DNA from: Hirudo medicinalis | Taxonomy: Eukaryota > Annelida > Clitellata > Hirudinida > Hirudinidae | Assembly (NCBI GenBank): GCA_011800805.1 | Contig: MPNW01000901.1 | Coordinates: 7,306 to 22,564 of the forward strand | DNA length: 15,259 nt | Direction of reading: 5' to 3' | Shown: in pieces, positions 9,640 to 15,259 of the stretch | How the letters are laid out: each line of letters opens with the position of its first letter | Position numbering within the stretch: position 1 is the stretch's first letter | The notes under the pieces: generated by a model | What the model was told of the DNA's origin: nothing | Seen by the model: the letters and a program-made list of their open reading frames with translations, nothing else | Database searches by the model: none | Made by a program: the position numbers and the translations under genes

Positions 9640-9698
9640 TTAAGCTCTTCTTTGCTTCTGGATGATGATGATGACCGTATCAACTTTTTGGGAGGAAC
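9640..9698 (-). CDS. Possible alternative last exon of the TEP-family gene
   Basis: A strong acceptor (TTCTTTCTCATTCCAG) precedes GTTCCTCCC. Joined to the phase-1 donor at 9979/9978 it encodes C, SSQKVDTVIIIIQKQRRA and a stop. In the phase-0 frame the same DNA reads VPPKKLIRSSSSSRSKEE.., ending at a TGA near 9616. It belongs to the minus strand, so the 60-residue plus-strand frame at 9568-9750 overlapping it is judged a shadow. Transcript data would be needed to choose. Confidence 0.35.
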
Positions 9699-9716
9699 CT
9701 GGAATGAGAAAGAATA

Positions 9717-9722
9717 TTTATT
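9717..9722 (-). terminator. Candidate polyadenylation signal for the TEP-family gene (read-through ending)
   Basis: AATAAA on the minus strand lies about 160 bases after the TAG at 9884. It also lies inside the presumed intron of the alternative ending, where it would have to be ignored. Confidence 0.3.
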
Positions 9723-9883
9723 CATAAAGGCATTCTTAAATTCTTACTAGGGTGAGGTTAAGTATTTCAACGTATTAAATCTAACAAAATGTAATTATAA
9801 TATCTTAATAATAATAAGAATAGCTACAATACTTAGGTGCTCCTGAAGTAGTAACAAACACAATTAGCACATAGCAAAGGTTA

Positions 9884-10053
9884 CTAATAATAATGTTGAT
9901 TGCGATGATGTTGATGACAATGTTGATGGTGACTGCAATGGTGATCCAAGTAGTTCTGAGCACCTCTGCTGACATTACAGTCACAGGATGGGCAAACGTC
10001 CTCAGTTGTTTGATCGTCATGACCATCGTGGTAAGCAAGTCTGCTTCTCTTGT
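9884..10053 (-). CDS. TEP-family gene: terminal exon with CPSCDC and His-rich tail (end uncertain)
   Basis: After acceptor CTTTCAG the frame reads (N)KRSRLAYHDGHDDQ, TTEDVCPSCDCNVSRG, then AQNYLDHHCSHHQHCHQHH and RNQHYY before TAG at 9886-9884. The KRSRLAY and Cys cluster fit the tails of TEP relatives. The His/Cys stretch comes from CAT/CAA-rich DNA that looks like intronic repeat. An alternative is a donor T|GTAATG at 9978, joined in phase to acceptor TTTCTCATTCCAG at 9699. That gives CDCSSQKVDTV.. and a stop at 9642-9640. AATAAA on the minus strand lies downstream of both ends (9717-9722 for the first, 9539-9544 for the second). No hydrophobic GPI-type tail is seen in the read-through version. 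Confidence 0.6.
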
Positions 10054-11545
10054 CTGAAAGATGATGTTAACGAGGAAAGATAATTATAAAAATTCATGAT
10101 AATACATTAATTAATATTGTAAACAATTGTTTAAATGAATACTAATGATGTTAACGAGGACACCGACTCATGTTAAGCCTGGAATAAACTTGAATGAACT
10201 TCTCCTTCCTTCCGACGATTTCATCCTCTTCGATGAAGTTCAGCTTCAGACACTTTGACTGCCCTCTCTCGAACTGGAAATTATTATAATGTTACGAATA
10301 ATGATTATTGAATAATTAGTAATAATTTATCTATTAATTAGCAAAAAAATATATTTTTATAATTATACGTCTCTATTAAAATAATTGTATGTTAATCATC
10401 AAAAATTATTATTTACCTAAACAAAATTCCAGGAAGGAACAAATACTTTGGTCGTGCAAATGGTCAAAGTTTAAAAATTAAAGAAACAACTGTTAATTAA
10501 ATATTCTGCAAAGTTGGAAGAACCTCATTCAGAGCCACGTAAACCACGCCCTCCTGCAGGACAACATGATCCTTCGACTCCTCCTCCAACATCTTCCTGT
10601 TTGATTCCATGTGAGGAGAGTATCCACTCAAGACTGGAACTTCCACCATCACAGGGCCACTCGAATGGCTGGGCATCCATCTGGAATATATGATAATTAA
10701 GTCTCGTGATTATTTATTAGCGCTACTATATATTCATTATACACATTCTTTAATGTCTCAAGCAGAATGATCAGTCCTTTGGGTGTTAGGGTCACAGGTA
10801 ATTATTACAGAGATATTTTATTGGAATGTTATTGTAAATACAATTATTAAATGAATTAATAAATAAAAATGAAAAATAGTAATAATATTAATTACTCCAT
10901 GCAGAGGTTCAGTTGATGTCCTCCTTCGAATTCTGAGATGGAGTGATTCAGATGGAATGCCTCACCCTGACGAGGATCTGAGGACTCATCGTACTTGCTT
11001 TCCAACTTGAGTGAACACAAAATGGTACTCGCTTGTTACTCGTAATTAGCAATTTTAATTGTAATGTGTAATAAATAATTTATATATTCATAATAAGTTA
11101 CATATTCATAATAAGTTACATATTCATAATAAGTTACATATTCATAATAAGTTAAATCTAACAATCATCAATTAACCTGACACAGAAGTATTCCTCCTCC
11201 AACAACATTCAGCTCCAAATCATCGATCATGGAGTTGCTTCTCTTCTGTGAAGAGAGGAATTGTTTCAGAAATAAATAGGTACATGAAGTACTACATGCA
11301 ATTTGTACTTAAATTTATTTAGGAACTTTCAAAAATCGCCTTGTTCTGCATTTGATATTTGTGGTTTACATCACTGGTACTTTGTTTGAATAGCTGTCTT
11401 GTTACAGATTACGATTTATTACGATGACACAAGATGATGTAACGATATATACAGTAATATATTTATTTGGAATAACGTTATTATTAATACTGATATGATG
11501 CTGTGATGATATTGTGTTAATAATAATAAAATAACAATAATAATA

Positions 11546-11596
<51 letters not shown>

Positions 11597-14500
11597 GTAA
11601 TAATAATAATAATGATATTCCATTCAAAGAATTTATAAATCTTGAACATACATCAAAAGCAATCCTGTGAATAGAGTTGACTCCATTTGTCGTTAACTGT
11701 TGCTGTCTTCCATTTGAATATTTCAGTTCAACCGAGGTTCCGTGTGAGTCCGTGTTGTGGAATTTGTGGATGCCACTGTACCTTGAGAGGGCTTTCAATG
11801 CAACCATGGTGGCCTGATGATGATGATGGTGGTGGTGGTGGTGATGATGATGGAGATGATGATGATGAGTGGATTTTAAAATTAAAATGTTAAATATTAA
11901 TGACTTTAAAAGGCTAGTTTCATATCCACATTATGAATTTGATTATCATTTTATATACTTTGTATTTTTATCTTCGTATTTCACATAATTAATACGTGAT
12001 TAATATGTGATTAATAGGTAATTAATACATATAAAAATGGTTACAATTACGTAATAATAAACAAATCCACAACTCAAATTAGATGCAAATAGCTAGGCTA
12101 CTTTGCTTTACTTTGTATGTATTTACACCTGTTTATCTGGGCACTGAAACTTAGTTGGCTGCAAACATTTAAGAAGCACCATCTGAATATCTGGAGGAAT
12201 TAATTCAAGTCCTTCTTACGTCACTTGAGGCAAATCTTCCGTCAGGTCCCATCCTTTGAACGAGCCAATTGGCAACAGATTTTGCATCCTTCAACTCTGC
12301 CAAGGACAGATGGGTCAGCAAGTCGTAGGCCGAGGTTTCAATTTGCAGGGATTCCTGCCTCAGGTCCTCCAAGGGGGGTCTACCTTCGTTCGCTTCTGAG
12401 AAGTTTAAAGTTTGAAATCGGTATGGTATTTTATTTTCTATTGAGCGCCAATATTTTGAAGGTCCTCGCCATAGCAGGCGTAATAAATTTCAATTTCAGT
12501 AATAAAATCTTAAAATCACTTGCAAACAAAAAAGAAATAACACTAAAACACCTCGACAATAAACAGCAAAAAATATTAAAGGGAAATATGAAGAGATATC
12601 ATCAAGTTAAAGATCAATTTAATTTCCCACCCTGGAGTTTGTATTGTCTTTCGCGAGTCTCTTGAACCACTCCGGTGTTGAGGATGGTCAGTGAGTAAGT
12701 CAGCATGGACAGAGCGTAACCATCGCCATCAATTTCACCAGAGAACAGCCGTGCCACAAGATAATCGTAGGATTTCGAGATCGCCTCATCCAGACTCTTT
12801 TTGTCTTTGTACTTGAAGTAAACAAGGATATTTATAGTTTTTATTACAAACAGTACTGGAAGCTTACAAATAATTATGTAAAACGATGATGAAGTTAGTG
12901 AGTTCATTCTGACCATCTTGTATGATTGGATGAAGGAGAGGAGCACGTGACAAGTCAATCGAACAGTTTGAGATTTCAATTCTTCCTTTTGTTGGAATAA
13001 ATAGTTTACACTGATTTATTATTAAAACAATAAATTAAAACAATAAATATTACCTGAAGCAATTCTTAAAAATAATTCTTAGCGAAAAGAAAGATAAAAT
13101 AAATAGTAATTCATTTAGATTTGTTTAAGAACCTGGAAGCTTAAAATTAATTTTGTAGTGATTTAAAAAGAGTATGTTAATGTATGATGAACCTTTAAAG
13201 TACTTTCGATTAGTAACATTATTAATTGCAAAATTAGTATTTAATTAATTAAAGTAATATTAGTTATAATAATTACTATTCTTCCAACCAAAAATTCTAT
13301 TTATCCGATTTTACTTGCACAAAGACATGTTTCATTACAATCAATTTGCAATTCTCCTTCAAATTCACTCACTTCATCTTCTGCTCGAAACCTTCCAAAT
13401 GTTTCAGAGAACGATCCATCCTCGTGCTGCTGTTCAATGAGCCACTTTGCAGCTCTCACCATCTTGGATTTGTCCAGGTCTGAGTACGACTTCCACTCGA
13501 GCATGGCCTCCAGCATGAAAGAGGTGCATCTTTTAGGAAGTAAATCATTAAAATCGTATTAATAATTAATCATTAAAATCGGGAAATAAGTAAGTAAATA
13601 TTTGTAAATTTTGCTTGCATTTAATTGTTAATGTCCAATTTATTTATTATTATTTCTAACTCACCTGATCGGTCCGTGGATGGATCGAGGAGACAAGAAG
13701 AATCCGTCTGCGTGTTGTCGATGGAAGACGTGTTGGATGCCTTCGAATGAAAACATTTCTTTGAAATTATGAACACCAATGATATTAAAATGTTCAGTAG
13801 AATATTCATTGCCTGCTAATTAAGTACATCAACATGTTTAATCCCGATTAGCAAATTTATTTTATCAGCAAAACATTTATTAACTTCAACAACTTATTTA
13901 AACAATCTCACTCGTCCACAAAGAATCTGTGAGTCTTTCAACGTCTCCAGCTTCGTCCAAATTCCCATCATCGAAAGTGCTGCTGAGGATGCCATCATCG
14001 ATGTCGAGGAGATAATCCAAGGTGTGAGTGGTGATGGCCAGTCTCATGTTCGTCATGTCGTCGACGACGTTTGGATGCTCAATACTTCTGAGAGCATATT
14101 CTACGGCAGGACCCATTATGTCGCCTGAGTTTTGTTTTTGTTGTTGTTGTTGTAGAGAAGCACAAAATGTTTTAAAGTTGTTTTGTTGTGAAATAAATAA
14201 TAATCATAATTTGAAAAGCTATTAATGTAAATTGTATTACATCATCATCATCATCATCACCATAAATGGTCAGGGTGCTCTTGTAGAGAGTATATCTTTC
14301 ATTGAACGCCAGTGACAAGGACCTGATTTCATCCACAATCATCATCGACTTTCTTTCCTCATTGACGTTGGATGATTCCTGAGGTTTATTTGAATTTCAA
14401 GTGATCGAATGGAAGTTTAGAGGATTGTTTTAAGAGTTTATAATTTGGATCGCTTTGGAAAAATAAAAGTATCGATTTTGTTGCTGAACTTTTCATCGCA

Positions 14501-14930
14501 TGATAATTGTTCTAATTTTATTGCAATTCATCTCTAAGAAATTAAACCTTTTTTTATTAAAGTATTTATGAATTTCAGTTTAAATTAAGTTTATTAAGTT
14601 ACTTCAACTTTCAGGAATTTCAGAGACTCAATCTGAGTTCCAGGAGCAGGTGTTGAAGTGGCCTTCACATGGAAGAAGACACTTTTCGACTCTTTGGGAC
14701 TTAACTAAAATTGTGGAGTATTATTAAGCAATTTGAAGATAATTATTAAAAGATATTTATTGATTGATTCTAGTTTACACATTAAATGCCATATTAAATG
14801 TTTGATTTAAATTAGTTAATTTTACAGTTAAGTTTAAAACCTGAACGACTTGGTAGACTTTGGAAGCATTTCGAACATCGTTGTTGCAAATAATTTCCAA
14901 CGGGGGGTCCACTTTGAACCAAACGTCAAC
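9884..14930 (-). CDS. Thioester-containing protein (A2M/CD109/C3 superfamily), C-terminal 15 exons, thioester site lost
   Basis: Seen: fifteen phase-consistent exons, in transcript order 14930-14841, 14704-14603, 14378-14261, 14124-13912, 13812-13665, 13529-13373, 12985-12914, 12811-12631, 12395-12220, 11813-11652, 11245-11177, 11005-10896, 10680-10524, 10273-10168 and 10053-9884; 2031 nt, 676 residues and a stop. Order of regions: end of MG7 and CUB (PKESKSVFFHVKA, TLTIYGDIMGPAV), alpha-helical TED (HRQHADGFFL, WLIEQQHEDGSFSETF, GYALSMLTYSLTIL, IETSAYDLLTHLS, DGRFASSDATMVALKALS), rest of CUB (DLELNVVGGGILLCQ), and MG8 (LNLCMEWMPSHSSGPVMVEV, SGYSPHMES, VVYVALNE). Known: these secreted or surface proteins trap proteases or opsonise, many through an internal Cys-Gln thioester. 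Here the GCGEQ site is replaced (HPNVVDDMTNM). No C345C domain follows MG8, so it is TEP/CD109/A2M-like rather than C3/C4/C5. The N-terminal half, with signal peptide and MG1-6, is off the right edge. Subfamily unresolved. Confidence 0.95.
10061..10160. repeat. 16-bp direct repeats at both ends of a TEP-family intron
   Basis: ATGATGTTAACGAGGA occurs exactly at 10061-10076 and 10145-10160. The intron runs 10054-10167, so the copies lie just inside its acceptor and its donor. The flanking bases differ, so the match is exactly 16 bp. Confidence 0.85.
10168..11245 (-). CDS. TEP-family gene: CUB end and MG8 (receptor-binding-like) exons
   Basis: The exons 11245-11177, 11005-10896, 10680-10524 and 10273-10168 encode KRSNSMIDDLELNVVGGG.., LESKYDESSDPRQGEAFHLN.., SGPVMVEVPVLSGYSPHMES.. 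and FERGQSKCLKLNFIEEDE..FIQVYSRLNM. They follow the MG8 pattern: a LNLCMEW strand, the VMVEVPVLSGY turn, a VVYVALNE strand, and the FIQVYS strand that corresponds to VKVYDYY of relatives. Two Cys (in LNLCM and SKCLKL) lie where MG8 Cys are found. The last donor is taken as GTCGGT (10167). GTTAAC, 14 bases further on at 10153, is also phase 1 and would add residues. Confidence 0.85.
11083..11154. repeat. 18-bp tandem repeat, four copies
   Basis: The unit CATATTCATAATAAGTTA occurs as copies starting at about 11083 (first base changed), 11101, 11119 and 11137, within the TEP-family intron 11006-11176. The copies are nearly identical, which points to recent expansion. Confidence 0.9.
11517..11612. 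repeat. (AAT)n microsatellite
   Basis: About 95 bp of AAT with scattered AGT and AAC, in the TEP-family intron 11246-11651. It gives long homopolymer-like frames on the minus strand (poly-Tyr, poly-Ile, poly-Leu) that are not genes. Confidence 0.9.
11652..14124 (-). CDS. TEP-family gene: thioester-domain (TED) exons with degenerate thioester
   Basis: Seven exons (14124-13912, 13812-13665, 13529-13373, 12985-12914, 12811-12631, 12395-12220, 11813-11652) encode the alpha-alpha toroid of the TED and the first following CUB strands. The entry GDIMGPAVEYALRSIEHP and exit of the site (THTLDYLLDI) match the family (GDLLGPAL.., ..VLDYL). The central GCGEQNM is replaced by VVDDMTNM, with the NM retained. 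An acidic insertion (DIDDGILSSTFDDGNLDEAG) follows. Later helices are well kept, including EGIQHVFHRQHADGFF, CTSFMLEAMLEW, DKSKMVRAAKWLIEQQ and EAISKSYDYLVARLFSG. This argues for a folded, selected domain without thioester chemistry, as in C5, rather than a decaying pseudogene: no stop or frameshift is needed anywhere. Confidence 0.88.
11816..11869. repeat. (GAT)n/(GGT)n compound microsatellite next to a splice acceptor
   Basis: GAT, GGT and GAT runs lie directly upstream (minus strand) of the exon starting at 11813. On that strand the repeat reads ATC/ACC, and its last CATCAG is the acceptor. Confidence 0.85.
11988..12030. repeat. 11-bp tandem repeat, four copies
   Basis: ATTAATACGTG is followed by three changed copies (attaatatgtg, attaataggta, attaatacat) in the TEP-family intron 11814-12219. 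Confidence 0.75.
14135..14154. repeat. (GTT)n microsatellite near a splice acceptor
   Basis: TTG triplets on the plus strand read CAA on the minus strand, within the short intron just before the acceptor at 14125. Confidence 0.8.
14239..14260. repeat. (ATC)n microsatellite forming a splice donor
   Basis: About seven ATC triplets lie on the plus strand. On the minus strand the run starts GTGATGATG directly after the exon ending at 14261, so the first GT of the repeat is the donor. Confidence 0.85.
14261..14930 (-). CDS. TEP-family gene: MG7 end and first CUB strands (exons at 14930, 14704, 14378)
   Basis: The exons 14930-14841 (VDVWFKVDPPLEIICNNDV..), 14704-14603 (LSPKESKSVFFHVKATS..) and 14378-14261 (ESSNVNEERKS..LSLAFNERYTLY) join in phase 0, 0 and 0. 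They align with the beta-strand region that leads into the thioester domain. The middle donor may be GTAACT (at 14602) or GTTGAA six bases earlier in the exon; both keep phase and differ by two residues. The third exon ends TIY plus one base, with a donor GTGATG that is the start of a GAT repeat. The acceptor assigned for the first exon (TTGTTGAAG) is the least certain. Confidence 0.8.
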
Positions 14931-15108
14931 CTTCAACAAAAAAATGAATATTATTTTAAACCCATTTTCAATATAATTGGAAAATAACCAAACTTATCAA
15001 ACTTATAACTTTTTGCAATGTGTCTAAAGTATTTAGATATTTGAAGAATTTTTATAACTGAAAAAAAGTGGCATGATTAACAACACATGAGTAATTACAT
15101 TTAGGGGT

Positions 15109-15259
15109 AACATAACATAGCATAACATAACGTATCATAACATAACATAACATAACATAACATAACATAACATAACATAACATAACATAACATAACATAA
15201 CATAACATAACATAACATAACATAACATAACATAACATAACATAACATAACATAACATA
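15109..15259. repeat. (AACAT)n pentanucleotide tandem repeat, runs off the edge
   Basis: About 150 bp of CATAA/AACAT units, with a few variants (catag, cgtat) at the left end and perfect units to the window edge. The minus-strand frame MLCYVMLCYV.. is an effect of the 5-base unit. The full length is unknown because it continues beyond 15259. Confidence 0.95.

Noticed and set aside
9568..9750. 60-codon plus-strand frame MRHKSKFHKRHKKVGDQW..
   Set aside because: It overlaps the likely 3' end of the TEP-family gene on the other strand, and a good minus-strand acceptor lies inside it; there is no independent support.
9805..10038. Hydrophobic frame (TTWITIAVTINIVINII..) overlapping the last TEP-family exon, as a possible membrane anchor
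   Set aside because: It is out of phase with the preceding exon and comes from CAT/ATC repeat DNA; the in-phase frame has the expected CPSCDC.
12225..12665. 146-codon plus-strand frame
   Set aside because: It covers the antisense of two TEP-family exons and the intron between them; the minus-strand exons have clear family matches and splice sites.
15052..15258. MLCYV-repeat protein on the minus strand
   Set aside because: Produced entirely by the AACAT tandem repeat.

Overview
The window looks like AT-rich nuclear DNA from an animal. Genes are split into many short exons (about 70-210 bp) separated by introns of about 100-420 bp, introns and spacers carry many microsatellites, and there are no bacterial-style operons. 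The gene content (WDR75, an extended-Tudor protein, a thioester-protein/alpha-2-macroglobulin family member) is metazoan. The low GC, compact introns and GT-T/GT-G rich splice donors would suit a lophotrochozoan such as a leech, but the species is inference and cannot be fixed from this sequence.

Three protein genes are supported, all on the minus strand. (1) Positions 301-5081: the first 12 coding exons, about 570 residues, of WDR75, a WD40 protein of the small-subunit processome. All 11 internal splice junctions keep reading phase. The C-terminal third lies beyond the left edge. (2) Positions 8358-8945: an uninterrupted 195-residue frame with one extended Tudor domain, the module that reads dimethylarginine in piRNA/germline proteins. 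Its expected aromatic and Asn residues are altered. (3) Positions 9884-14930: the C-terminal 676 residues of a secreted thioester-protein family member (A2M/CD109/TEP/C3 superfamily), in 15 phase-consistent exons. They cover the MG7-CUB region, the alpha-helical thioester-domain fold, the rest of CUB, MG8 and a Cys/His-rich tail. The N-terminal MG domains lie off the right edge. The thioester motif itself is replaced, so this protein should be unable to form the covalent bond.

Between WDR75 and the Tudor gene (about 5.1-8.3 kb) is a 3 kb gene-poor spacer. It has one unassigned 102-residue minus-strand frame, a possible decayed piggyBac-like C-terminus on the plus strand, and a 17-bp inverted repeat. 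Nothing else there could be recognised. A tRNA-like element, probably a SINE or tRNA pseudogene, lies in a WDR75 intron.

The three genes have no obvious joint pathway: ribosome biogenesis, arginine-methyl reading and innate immunity/protease trapping. Their neighbourhood is probably incidental. The most notable points are the lost thioester in an otherwise well-kept protein, an ambiguous last exon that would change the protein's C-terminus, a TEP intron bounded by a perfect 16-bp direct repeat, splice sites embedded in microsatellites, and unusual splice donors in WDR75.
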